Shown here: positions 37,129-44,885 of the stretch, in pieces | How the letters are laid out: each line of letters begins with the position of its first letter | How positions within the stretch are numbered: the first letter of the stretch is position 1 | Program-made: the position numbers and the translations under genes | Assembly (NCBI GenBank): GCA_022562915.1 | Contig: JADFOJ010000021.1 | Coordinates: 1 to 45,502, forward strand | Direction: 5' to 3' | Source: Planctomycetota bacterium | GTDB lineage: Bacteria; Planctomycetota; Phycisphaerae; Phycisphaerales; SM1A02 | Length of the DNA: 45,502 bases | Notes under the pieces: generated by a model | What the model saw: the letters and a program-made list of their open reading frames with translations, nothing else | What the model was told of the DNA's origin: nothing | Database searches by the model: none

Positions 37129-37134
37129 TACATT
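37129..37134 (+). promoter_or_regulatory. -10-like TACATT box
   Basis: TACATT ends 11 nt before the ATG at 37146, with no Shine-Dalgarno between, giving another near-leaderless candidate. Confidence 0.35.
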
Positions 37135-37145
37135 GCCTTCCGGCA

Positions 37146-37601
37146 ATGACGTCAGTAGCGGCAACAACCCATCTGCGGCTCGTGGGCGTGAACGAGGCCT
37201 CCGAGGGCTCGGCTCAACGGGCCCGGCAGGCCGTCGCCTCTGAAAACCGTGCGGCCGCGGCCAACACCGGCCTCGACCCCACGGATCCGCGCTGGGTGCT
37301 GGCGGTCCGGGCGTATTCGCAGTTGCAGGGCACGGCGCTCAGCTTCGACCGGCGTCGGCGACTCATGCGGACCGCCAACGGGCTGGGTGTCCGCTCCTTC
37401 GACGCCAACATGATCATCGCCATCGTTCAGGACCACGCCCGCCGAGGCGCGCCGCTGAGCAATGCCGCGGGGACCGTCGCCTTGCTGGAGCCACCGGCGG
37501 GCCGTCGTCGCGGCGATGGCGCCGTGATGCTGCGCTGGATCGCCGCCATCGCGTCGGCGCTGACGGCCAATGCGTTTCTCATCTGGTGGCTACTGGGTTA
37601 A
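37146..37601 (+). CDS. Tail-anchored hypothetical protein
   Basis: A 151-residue protein with a soluble, mostly helical N-terminal part and a single C-terminal membrane helix (about residues 127-150, MLRWIAAIASALTANAFLIW). The soluble part includes DPRWVLAVRAYSQLQGTALS and FDANMIIAIVQDHARRGAPL. No named family recognised. Its last 12 bases overlap the end of rnc on the opposite strand, so the two genes converge tail to tail. Confidence 0.6.
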   Translation: MTSVAATTHLRLVGVNEASEGSAQRARQAVASENRAAAANTGLDPTDPRWVLAVRAYSQLQGTALSFDRRRRLMRTANGLGVRSFDANMIIAIVQDHARRGAPLSNAAGTVALLEPPAGRRRGDGAVMLRWIAAIASALTANAFLIWWLLG

Positions 37602-38330
37602 CGCCGGCGGCCGGCGACACACGCGAATCTCGCCGTCGTCGTCCTGCTCGGCGAACCCAAGTTCGAACAGCGCCTGCAGCGCGGCCAGTTGCTCGGCCTG
37701 CTTCTTGGAAGGCCCCCAACAGGAGGGGTACCGCGTCGCGCCCATCTCCACGCACACCTCGAAACACTTGGCGTGATCGGGCCCTTTCTCGTCGAGCACG
37801 AGATACTGCGGTTGTTGCCTGAGGACTTCCTGGGCGCTCTGCTGGAGAACCGACTTGAAGTTGTGCTGGTGACCGCTTCCGGCGGCCTGCGTGATGGTTC
37901 GTTTCATGCCCTTGACGATGAACCGCCTGGCCACGTCCAGGCCCCCGTCGACGAGAAGAGCACCGATCAGTGATTCGTAGACGGCGGCGAGAACCGATCG
38001 GGGCAGGCTCTCGCGTTCGGCAAGACCCTTGCCGAGCCGCAGCAGTTCGTCGAGCCCCAGTTCGTCAGCGATGTCGGCGCAGGTGCGGCGGCTGACCACG
38101 GACGACTTTATCTTGGTGAGGTCTCCCTCCAGGAGGTCGGTGTAGTGCTCGTAGAGGTATTCGCAGATCACCAGGCCCAGCACGGCGTCGCCGAGAAACT
38201 CCAGCCGCTCGTTGCTCTGCAGCCGGGACGGAGCGACCGATGCATGCGTCAGCGCCTGCTCCAGCAGCTCCTTGTCGGCAAAGCGGTGGCCTGACAGCCG
38301 CTCAGCCGTGCGAATCTCCTTGGGATCCAT
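37590..38330 (-). CDS. rnc: Ribonuclease III
   Basis: A 246-residue RNase III, the double-stranded RNA endonuclease that processes rRNA and structured mRNAs. The RNase III signature NERLEFLGDAVLGLVICEYL is near residues 38-57, the second acidic cluster is in AVYESLIGALLVDGG, and a C-terminal dsRNA-binding domain is present (NFKSVLQQSAQEVLRQQPQY, then KKQAEQLAALQAL). Length is normal. The start is ATG 38330, giving the family N-terminus; the frame upstream is non-homologous. A TATAGT box on the minus strand about 190 nt upstream (38516-38521) is a possible promoter. Confidence 0.95.
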   Translation of the reverse strand: MDPKEIRTAERLSGHRFADKELLEQALTHASVAPSRLQSNERLEFLGDAVLGLVICEYLYEHYTDLLEGDLTKIKSSVVSRRTCADIADELGLDELLRLGKGLAERESLPRSVLAAVYESLIGALLVDGGLDVARRFIVKGMKRTITQAAGSGHQHNFKSVLQQSAQEVLRQQPQYLVLDEKGPDHAKCFEVCVEMGATRYPSCWGPSKKQAEQLAALQALFELGFAEQDDDGEIRVCRRPPALTQ

Positions 38331-38664
38331 GTGGTACCGCCATCGAACGGGCCCCTGCGGGGCCGGCCTCGTCCCGGACGTGGATCCGGTGGATCTCGCG
38401 CACGGGCACCGGTTCATCGAGGCTGGGCGGGTTTTACAGTCGCGCCGACTGGCCATGGCTGGCGTGCGGAGCGGCCCAAAAACGCGTCCAGTGGAGCTCA
38501 CGCGGCTCCGCTCTCACTATAGGTCTCTCTTCGGCTCTCTGGCGGGACCACATGACCGGAACCGGTCCTTGCGGAGGAGGATCCCGGCCGCGGACGTCCG
38601 GTGCAGTGGCACGGCGCCGCGATCGGGCCTACGCTATGGCTCGTTTCACCACGGGAAGCCCGTC
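38331..38664. other. Divergent intergenic region between rnc and rpmH
   Basis: A 334-bp gap without a convincing gene. It holds a small perfect hairpin CAGTCG-CGC-CGACTG at 38437-38451, a TTTTACAGT sequence just before it that could be a -10 (plus strand), TATAGT on the minus strand near 38518, and TACGCT at 38630-38635 upstream of rpmH. Long plus-strand frames here continue from antisense of rnc and are not supported. Confidence 0.5.
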
Positions 38665-38799
38665 ATGCACCATCCGCGTCGGATCAGCAATATCAAGCGC
38701 ATCCGCAAGCTCGGCTTCAGAGCTCGCATGAAGACCAGGCTCGGCCGCAAGATGATCAGCCGCAAGCGGCGTCTCGGCCGCAGGATCGCGGCCGCGTAA
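38665..38799 (+). CDS. rpmH: 50S ribosomal protein L34
   Basis: A 44-residue, very basic protein. The core KRIRKLGFRARMKTRLGRKM followed by ISRKRRLGRRI matches the L34 signature (G-F-x-x-R-M-x-T-x-x-G-R-x-x-x). The N-terminus MHHPRRISNI differs from the common M-K-R-T-Y-Q form, as I recall for planctomycete L34. GGGAAG lies upstream of the ATG. L34 is a large-subunit protein usually encoded next to rnpA and dnaA; neither is adjacent here, the next gene being aroK on the other strand. Confidence 0.88.
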   Translation: MHHPRRISNIKRIRKLGFRARMKTRLGRKMISRKRRLGRRIAAA

Positions 38800-38813
38800 G
38801 ACCGGGTCTCGTG

Positions 38814-39365
38814 CTACCCCGACAGCAATTCCGCCAGTGCCTCCGCAATGCCCCCGGGCGGCGTTGAGGTCACGTCGTACTCGTGATCGGCCAGTTGCCG
38901 GTAGACAGGCTCGCGGGCTTCCAGAACAGGACCCAGCTCCATGACGGGATCCGCTCCGGTGAGTGACGGCCGATCGCCTGTGTTGCAGGAGAGTCGACGC
39001 CGGAGCTCCTCGATGGTGCAGCGCATGTAGATGAGCGTCGCACTGCCGGCCGCTCGTGCCGCTTCGAGATCGCGCCGGGCCGACTCCCCCATCGGCGTGC
39101 CGCCGCCAAGGGCGATGACGTTGTCGACTGCCCGGGACGCCCCGGACGCCCCGGAGTGTCCCAGCAACGCGCCGAGCACGGTCGCCTCGGCGTCCCGCCA
39201 CGCGGCTTTGCCGTGCGCTGCCCACACCGCCGTGACCGTCGGCTCGTCGAACGTCGCCAGCACGCGATCGTCAAGATCCAGGAACGGGCACTCCAGCCGC
39301 GCCGCAAGCAGTTGCCCGACGGTGGACTTGCCACAGCCCCGCAAACCCATCAGGAGGACATTCAT
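38814..39365 (-). CDS. aroK: Shikimate kinase
   Basis: A 183-residue shikimate kinase, which phosphorylates shikimate in aromatic amino-acid synthesis. Features are the P-loop LMGLRGCGKSTVGQLLA at the N-terminus, the substrate-binding Asp pair in FLDLDDRV, the RDAEATVL segment in place of the usual R-x-x-E, VIALGGGTPM, and DRPSLTG in the lid. A long insert is not seen and length is normal. The ATG at 39365 begins the conserved part; longer frames overlap the PilZ gene, whose stop is 16 nt upstream. The two are probably co-transcribed. Confidence 0.92.
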   Translation of the reverse strand: MNVLLMGLRGCGKSTVGQLLAARLECPFLDLDDRVLATFDEPTVTAVWAAHGKAAWRDAEATVLGALLGHSGASGASRAVDNVIALGGGTPMGESARRDLEAARAAGSATLIYMRCTIEELRRRLSCNTGDRPSLTGADPVMELGPVLEAREPVYRQLADHEYDVTSTPPGGIAEALAELLSG

Positions 39366-39381
39366 CCGGAAAGCGGTCGGC

Positions 39382-39759
39382 TCAGGCCGCGCGGCGGCCA
39401 CGCTCGCGATCGATGTAGTCAACGAGACGGTTGCGGTCCGAGGGGTTCAGGAATTCCGTGAACTTCAGCGCCATGCGCCGCGGGCCGGGATCGTCCTGCT
39501 CGTCGTGAACCCAGACCACGCTGGCCGACGCCTCGATCGCGGCATCGGTGCCGGGGAGTTCCAGATGAAGTGACACGATCTCGCCGGGATCGAGCGCGTC
39601 GTCGAGCTCGATCCGCACGCCGCCCTCGCTGATGTCGTACACATGGCCGTGCAGCCGCAGCGGGCAGTTCTGTACGCTCGTACTGGCAGTCACCGCGGTG
39701 TACATCGGCTGCAACCGGATCCGCTCGAACTCACGGTGTGTCTGCTGTTTGCCCGGCAT
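39382..39759 (-). CDS. PilZ-domain protein
   Basis: A 125-residue single PilZ domain. The cyclic-di-GMP motif parts are present in reduced form: an N-terminal REFERIRLQP segment (the usual R-x-x-x-R reads as E-R-x-R) and YDISEGGVRIEL, matching D/N-x-S-x-x-G. It probably binds c-di-GMP and acts as an adaptor, or is a degenerate PilZ; the spacing of the arginines makes binding uncertain. It lies directly upstream of aroK. Confidence 0.8.
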   Translation of the reverse strand: MPGKQQTHREFERIRLQPMYTAVTASTSVQNCPLRLHGHVYDISEGGVRIELDDALDPGEIVSLHLELPGTDAAIEASASVVWVHDEQDDPGPRRMALKFTEFLNPSDRNRLVDYIDRERGRRAA

Positions 39760-39888
39760 CGGTGCAGGCCCCGGCCAAGGAGACGCAGTTGACTATCGGC
39801 CATCACGCCGCGTGGCTTGAAAGCGTACCGGGTGGAGGCAGCCCTCCGCAGGGGTGATGCCAAAGCTCCACAAACCGGGAATGGCGGA

Positions 39889-40314
39889 TCAGCCCCTTGG
39901 CCGGCGGGCCATCAACTGGATGCTGATGCCCTCGATCTCGACCCCGGCCATCCGGGCGATCTCGGCGATGACCGCCTTCGGAAGCCCCTGGGTGAGCTTT
40001 TTGCCGAGTTCCTCCGGGACGTCCTGGATCGTTCCGTCCTCGCGGAACCACAGGTGCAGGTGCCGGCTGACGTCGGCGTCGAACCGGCAGCACCCGTTGG
40101 AAGGCAGTCTCCGGGCCAGGCCCGTCCTGCAGAAGGTATCGAGCGTGTTGTAGACCGTGGCACGGCTGAGGCGAGTCGTGGTGGGCTTCACCATCCGGTA
40201 GAGCTCTTCGGCCGTCGGGTGGCTGTCGGTGGCCACCAATGCCTCGTAGAGCGCCCGACGTTGCGTCGTGCAACGGATCTTGTTTCCGGCAAAGAGCTCG
40301 GACGTGCTCGGCAT
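39889..40314 (-). CDS. Fur-family transcriptional regulator
   Basis: A 141-residue Fur/PerR-type repressor. The winged-helix DNA-binding domain holds CTTQRRALYEALVATDSHPT and RLSRATVYNTLDTF, followed by the dimer domain with a shortened metal region SRHLHLWFREDG. The C-x-x-C pairs of the structural zinc site seen in many Fur proteins are absent, though isolated cysteines are present. It resembles PerR-like regulators lacking the structural zinc; peroxide or metal sensing is likely but not fixed. It is divergent from ilvC, with 115 nt between starts. Confidence 0.83.
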   Translation of the reverse strand: MPSTSELFAGNKIRCTTQRRALYEALVATDSHPTAEELYRMVKPTTTRLSRATVYNTLDTFCRTGLARRLPSNGCCRFDADVSRHLHLWFREDGTIQDVPEELGKKLTQGLPKAVIAEIARMAGVEIEGISIQLMARRPRG

Positions 40315-40429
40315 CACAAGGACCCTCACTGGACGAACCGACGTTCCGACCTCAGAATCGTCTACGGCATTATTCACCGTGACTCGTGACCGGACCACCC
40401 GCCCCTGCGGGCCGACAGACGGGACCCCC

Positions 40430-41458
40430 ATGGCCATCAAGATCATTCGTGGCACCCTCGACGCGCCGATCGACCCACTCCGCAGCCGTACCACCGCGAT
40501 CATAGGATTCGGCAACCAGGGCGCCGCCCACGCCATGAATCTCCGCGACTCCGGTCTCGACGTCATCGTTGCCAACCGGCGCGACTCGCCCAACGGCCGC
40601 CGCGCCGTCGAATACGGCTTCGAGCCGCTGGAGATCTCCGACGCGGTCGGTCGGGCCGACCTCGTGGTGTTGAGTCTTCCCGACGAAGTCCAGCCCGAGG
40701 TCTACGAGCGCCGGATCGCCCCTCACCTTCGGCCCGGCGCCGTCATCGGCTTTCTTACCGGCTTCAACATTCGCTACGACTTCATCACGCCGGCCGCCGG
40801 GGTCGGGGTGGTCATGGTCGCGCCCAAGGGCCCCGGGGCGACGCTCCGCCGCCTCTACACGGAGGGCCGGGGTCTCCCGTGCCTCTTTGCCGTTGCCCAG
40901 GACGTCCCCGGCGCCGAGGCCGCCGACGGTGCGTTGGCGCGCGGCCTGGCGTGGGCGAACGGAATCGGCTGCGCCCGGGCGGCGATCGTGCCGACGAGCT
41001 TCGCCGACGAAACCGAGACGGACCTCTTCGGCGAACAGGCGGTACTCTGCGGCGGACTCAGCGCCCTGGTTCGCGCCGCCTTCGAGACGCTGTGTGATGC
41101 AGGCTATCCGCCGGAGCTGGCGTACCTTGAATGCTGCCACGAGGTCAAGCAGGTCGCCGACCTGGTGTACGAGCACGGGCTCGCCGGAATGTACGAGGCG
41201 ATCAGCACGACCGCCGAGTTCGGAGCCTATCGGGCCGGCCCGGCACTGATCGACGATGGCGTCCGTACGCGAATGGCCGACCTGCTGAGCGAGATACGTG
41301 ACGGCACGTTTGCCAGGGCGCTGCGGGCCGACCACGAGAAAGGATCACCCTGGTTCGAGCAGCAGCGGGCCGCAGCGCGCCGTCATCCGCTGGAGCAGGC
41401 CGGTCTCTTCGTGCGGTCGCTCATGCCGTGGCTGGCCGGAAACGGTGACCGGCGATGA
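40430..41458 (+). CDS. ilvC: Ketol-acid reductoisomerase
   Basis: A 342-residue class I KARI, which converts 2-acetolactate (or 2-aceto-2-hydroxybutyrate) in Val/Ile/Leu synthesis using NADPH or NADH and Mg2+. The Rossmann loop is IIGFGNQGAAHAMNLRDSG and the cofactor loop NRRDSPNGRRA. The metal-binding acidic residues are in DETETDLFGEQAVLCGG and ECCHEVKQVADLVYEHGL, and the C-terminal knotted domain is complete. Only a weak GGGA precedes the ATG. It overlaps uppP by 4 nt. The other branched-chain genes are not in the window. Confidence 0.96.
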   Translation: MAIKIIRGTLDAPIDPLRSRTTAIIGFGNQGAAHAMNLRDSGLDVIVANRRDSPNGRRAVEYGFEPLEISDAVGRADLVVLSLPDEVQPEVYERRIAPHLRPGAVIGFLTGFNIRYDFITPAAGVGVVMVAPKGPGATLRRLYTEGRGLPCLFAVAQDVPGAEAADGALARGLAWANGIGCARAAIVPTSFADETETDLFGEQAVLCGGLSALVRAAFETLCDAGYPPELAYLECCHEVKQVADLVYEHGLAGMYEAISTTAEFGAYRAGPALIDDGVRTRMADLLSEIRDGTFARALRADHEKGSPWFEQQRAAARRHPLEQAGLFVRSLMPWLAGNGDRR

Positions 41459-42336
41459 CCCTCTGGCAGGCGTTGATCCTGGGTCTCGTCGAGGGGATCA
41501 CCGAGTACCTCCCCATCAGCTCGACCGGCCACCTCGTGCTGGCGTCGGCGCTGCTGGGGCTCGGCGATGCCGGCACACCCAAGCAGGCGATCGACGGATT
41601 CAACATCGTCATCCAGGGCGGCGCGATCCTGGCGGTGCTGGGCCTGTACCGCGCCCGCGTCATCCGGATGATCGCCGGGCTCGTCGGACGGGACGCGGCC
41701 GGCCGGAAACTGTTTTTCAATATCGTCGTGGCGTTCGTCCCGGCCGCGATCCTGGGGCCGTTGCTCAACGACGCCATCGAGGCACGTCTGTTTCACCCGG
41801 TCCCGGTGATCGCTGCCCTGGCCCTGGGAGGCGCGTGCATGATCGCGCTGGGACCGTGGCAGCGCCGGTTCTTTCACGATGCTGCCGGAGACCGCGGCGC
41901 TGAACACGCCTACCTCGACATCGAACGGCTCTCGTGGCGGCTGGCGTTCGTGATCGGTCTGTTCCAGTGCCTGGCGATGTGGCCCGGCATGAGCCGTTCG
42001 ATGGTGACCATCGTCGCCGGGATGCTCGTCGGCATGCGCGCGCGGCACGCCGCCGAGTTCAGCTTCCTGCTGGGGCTGCCGACGCTCGGCGGCGCGTGCG
42101 CATTCCGGCTCGCGAAGAGCATGGCGTCGGGCGAGCAGGGCATCGTCGACGCCATCGGCTGGCTGCCGTTGGTCGTGGGCCTCGCCACGGCGACCGTCTC
42201 GGCGGCACTGGCGATCAGGTGGCTCGTCGCATGGCTGAACCGTCACGGGCTGGCCGTGTTCGGCTGGTACCGGATTGCACTCGCCGTCGTGTTCGCCGTC
42301 CTGGTCCTGGCCGGTGTGATCGGCGACTTGCAGTGA
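41455..42336 (+). CDS. uppP: Undecaprenyl-diphosphatase (BacA/UppP)
   Basis: A 293-residue integral membrane phosphatase that recycles undecaprenyl diphosphate for cell-wall synthesis; overproduction gives bacitracin resistance in other bacteria. The first signature is LGLVEGITEYLPISSTGHLV with both conserved glutamates, and the second is MWPGMSRSMVTIVAGML with the catalytic Ser/Arg region. About eight helices are predicted. Its start overlaps the ilvC stop (ATGA), an unusual functional pairing that probably reflects compact operon layout. Confidence 0.96.
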   Translation: MTLWQALILGLVEGITEYLPISSTGHLVLASALLGLGDAGTPKQAIDGFNIVIQGGAILAVLGLYRARVIRMIAGLVGRDAAGRKLFFNIVVAFVPAAILGPLLNDAIEARLFHPVPVIAALALGGACMIALGPWQRRFFHDAAGDRGAEHAYLDIERLSWRLAFVIGLFQCLAMWPGMSRSMVTIVAGMLVGMRARHAAEFSFLLGLPTLGGACAFRLAKSMASGEQGIVDAIGWLPLVVGLATATVSAALAIRWLVAWLNRHGLAVFGWYRIALAVVFAVLVLAGVIGDLQ

Positions 42337-42345
42337 CCGTTCCGC

Positions 42346-42858
42346 TCAGCAGTCGATTTCCATGGCCACCATGTCGCTGTAGCTGGGGCCGACCGGCTCG
42401 CCCATCGTGAGCCGGAAGATCTCGCGAAGGTGCTTGATCGTCTCGTGGCACGACCGCGTGTCGTGGTCCTTGTCCACGATCGCCTCGAACTCGAGAAAGT
42501 TGCCGATGACCTCGACCTCGTCGAGATGGATCCGCACGTTGTCGAGCATCCACAGTTCGCGACGCTTGACGACCCGCACCCACTCCTTGAGGCTCGCCGT
42601 CCCCCAGCGACGCCGCGCCTGGGCGTCGGAGAGGATGGCGTAGTCGCACATCCGCGGTCGCACGATGTCGCGGCGGTGGTAGAAGATCCACTCCGTCGGC
42701 TCACCGGGCGCCTCGCGCCGCTTGAGCCGCCCGTCGGCGAGCCGGAAGTAGGTATCGGTCTGATGCATGACACCCATCCGCGTCGCCCCCAGCACCTTGC
42801 ACTGCCGCCGGGCCACCGGGAGATCGCGAAGTTCGGCCTTGAACTCGATGTTGTGCAT
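42346..42858 (-). CDS. CYTH-domain protein (class IV adenylate cyclase-like)
   Basis: A 170-residue CYTH-fold protein. The N-terminal strand HNIEFKAEL carries the charged pattern typical of CYTH domains, followed by alternating basic and acidic strands (QTDTYFRLADGRLKRREAPG, LDEVEVIGNFLEFEAI) that line the triphosphate tunnel. Length and layout are like CyaB class IV adenylate cyclases; thiamine-triphosphatase or inorganic triphosphatase activity is equally possible. It lies 44 nt downstream of the truncated exonuclease gene, in the same direction. Confidence 0.78.
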   Translation of the reverse strand: MHNIEFKAELRDLPVARRQCKVLGATRMGVMHQTDTYFRLADGRLKRREAPGEPTEWIFYHRRDIVRPRMCDYAILSDAQARRRWGTASLKEWVRVVKRRELWMLDNVRIHLDEVEVIGNFLEFEAIVDKDHDTRSCHETIKHLREIFRLTMGEPVGPSYSDMVAMEIDC

Positions 42859-42902
42859 CGTCTCGGCCAGATCGGCTGTTTTCGGGAGCGATCCCGCGAC
42901 TT

Positions 42903-43505
42903 TCACCGGGATTGGCTTGATACGGGATCGCCCGGTGCCCAACCCAGACGGCTGAAGCAACGATAAAGACGGTGAAGCGTCGCTGCCTCGCGATCATCAA
43001 GCCAGCGATCGTCGGTGAAGTCGAGAAGGACCTGTGCGAACGCGCGCGCGTGCAGGCTCCGAATCTGTTCGATCTCGAGACCCAGTTCCTCCTGCTTGCG
43101 AGCCAGGTACTCCACCTCATCGTCCGTGATGACCAGATCGGCAAGAACGGATTTCATCGCCTCCCAGTACTGGCGGCGAGTGCGCCGCGCCAGCGAGGGA
43201 GAGGTCCCAGGGTCCTTTGCCTCGGGGTCCTCTTCCTCGTGCACCGACGGCATTTCGCCACGTGACTTCATGCGGGTGGCGGACTTCACCGGCGGCGCGG
43301 TCGCGGCATCGAACGGCGGATCTCCGAAACTCTCGAAGAACTTGTAGCTCTTGCGCGCGGCAAGATCACCGAACGTCCGCAGATTTTGTTGCCGCATTGC
43401 GTCCAGGTAGATCGGCCACAGCCTCGCCGCAGCCAGCGCGTCTGATGATGCCAGGTGCGCGACCTCCTGGTCGATGCCGAGGTCTCGGCACGCATCGTCA
43501 CGGAC
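42903..43505 (-). pseudogene. 3'-5' exonuclease C-terminal remnant
   Basis: The minus-strand frame ending at 42903 encodes the end of a DEDD-type exonuclease (DnaQ-like): [20 protein letters not shown], then AARLWPIYL, corresponds to the last exonuclease motif (H/D-x-A-x-x-D). It is followed by a helical TerB-like tail (DLVITDDEVEYLARKQEELG, LLDFTDDRWLDDREAATLHR). The N-terminal catalytic part (D-x-E and middle motifs) is missing. Beyond about 43505 the frame stays open, but it reads antisense to the dehydrogenase fragment and has no exonuclease similarity. The gene is therefore cut at a breakpoint. Confidence 0.65.
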
Positions 43506-43988
43506 GACGACCGGGACGGCGTCGCCGACCGCGCGATCACCTTCGCCTACGTACAAAACCCCACCGGGTTCGAATTTTGGAACGGGGGCGTGCTCGTGGC
43601 CTCCGTCCCGGACCTGCTGTTTCTCAAGGACACAGACGGCGACGACGTCGCGGACGTCCGAATCCGGATCATGGGTGGCCTGGGCTCGGCCGACACCCAC
43701 CATTCGGCCAACAACTTCGTATACGGACCCGACGGCTTCCTCTACTACCAGCGTGGGATCTTCAACGTCTCGAACGTCGAGTCGCCCTGGGCTACGAACC
43801 AGGAGTCCGGGGTGTCCGGCATGTATCGGTTCAACCCGCGCACGTTCGAGTTCAGCTTCCATGCCCCCAACCCGCCCAACCCCCATGGCATCAGCTTCGA
43901 CTACTGGGGCTATCACTACGCGACAGACGCCACCGGCGGCGCGGCCGTTCCCAGGTCGAGGGCCTCCCAGAGCTCCACGAGGCTATGA
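43490..43988 (+). pseudogene. Internal fragment of a planctomycete (PSD-type) dehydrogenase
   Basis: About 160 residues of a membrane-bound-dehydrogenase-like beta-propeller typical of planctomycetes: [57 protein letters not shown] with Ser for the first Thr, [18 protein letters not shown], and [19 protein letters not shown]. Complete members are many hundreds of residues longer at both ends. Here the 5' end stops at the exonuclease breakpoint, and the 3' end fades at about 43945-43988, perhaps with a frameshift. No start codon with a ribosome-binding site fits. It is a gene scrap or an assembly join. Confidence 0.65.
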
Positions 43989-44043
43989 TCTCGACACGTC
44001 GGTCCCGGTTGCAAGCGATGCGGGACGCAGGCAGGAGGATCCG

Positions 44044-44721
44044 CTGTCGGGCGAACGACCGTCGGGCAAAGCGCAGGCCGCCGCGGCAGGGCGACGGCTG
44101 GCCGGGATCGTGCTGGCCGGCGGCCGGTCGAACCGTATGGGCGTGGACAAGGCCTCGCTGGTCTTCGGCGGGCGTACGCTGCTGCAACGCACGGTGGACG
44201 CGCTCGCCGAGGTGGTCGATGAGATCGTCGTTGTGCGCTCGCCCGGCCAGGAGCTCCCGGAGCTGCTCTCGCCGCTGCCGGTGCGAGTGGTGCAGGACGC
44301 GGTGGAGGGCGAGGGTCCGCTGGTCGGCATCGCCGCCGGACTGCGTGGCGCCACCGCGCCGGTCTCGCTGGTCGTCGCCTGTGACATGCCGTTCCTCCAG
44401 CCGGTGCTGCTGCGGCTGCTGGCGGAGCGCGCGGCGGCCGGCCGGCGCTTCGTCGTCCCCGTGGACGCCGAAGGCCCCCAGCCGCTGTGCAGCGCCTTCC
44501 GTCGCGAGGCGCTGAAGGTGGTACAGGAGCACATCGACGCCGGCGACCGCAAGATCATGTCGGTGGCCGGCGATCTCGACGTCGACCGTGTCTCTCCGCA
44601 CGAGTGGGCGGCCGCCGATCCGGGGGGACGCTCGTTCGAGAACGTCAACACGCTGGAAGAATTCGAGGCCGCCGTGAAGCGTGAGCGGGAACGCGCGCGT
44701 CTCCGCGCCCGGACCGAATAG
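44044..44721 (+). CDS. mobA: Molybdenum cofactor guanylyltransferase
   Basis: A 225-residue MobA-like nucleotidyltransferase, which adds GMP to molybdopterin to form the guanine dinucleotide cofactor. The signature is GIVLAGGRSNRMGVDKASLV near residue 22, followed by CDMPFLQP and PVDAEGPQPLCSAFR, and ending ENVNTLEEFEAA. No ATG, GTG or TTG with a ribosome-binding site fits the frame. A perfect AGGAGG at 44033-44038 lies 5 nt before a CTG at 44044, giving a normal N-terminus. I therefore call CTG as start; a sequence error at that codon is the alternative. Confidence 0.8.
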   Translation: MSGERPSGKAQAAAAGRRLAGIVLAGGRSNRMGVDKASLVFGGRTLLQRTVDALAEVVDEIVVVRSPGQELPELLSPLPVRVVQDAVEGEGPLVGIAAGLRGATAPVSLVVACDMPFLQPVLLRLLAERAAAGRRFVVPVDAEGPQPLCSAFRREALKVVQEHIDAGDRKIMSVAGDLDVDRVSPHEWAAADPGGRSFENVNTLEEFEAAVKRERERARLRARTE

Positions 44722-44885
44722 CTAGCTTCAACACCCTGCTGCGCCGCTTCGAACGACGGTCGATGCCCGATCGGCCGTCTTACCGACCGAGTTCGTGACC
44801 CTGGGCCATTGGCCGCGACGCGGTCGAGCCGCAACATGGTTCGCGTGGGCATGGTGAAGCTCGGGCAGCGGAGGGCACTGGGCCC

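Noticed and set aside
38212-38799. 195-codon version of rpmH
   Set aside because: Only the last 44 codons match L34; the rest is antisense to rnc and intergenic sequence.
40315-40429. Fur box between the fur-like gene and ilvC
   Set aside because: An AT-rich stretch and a repeated CGTGAC are present, but no convincing inverted repeat matching a Fur or PerR box.
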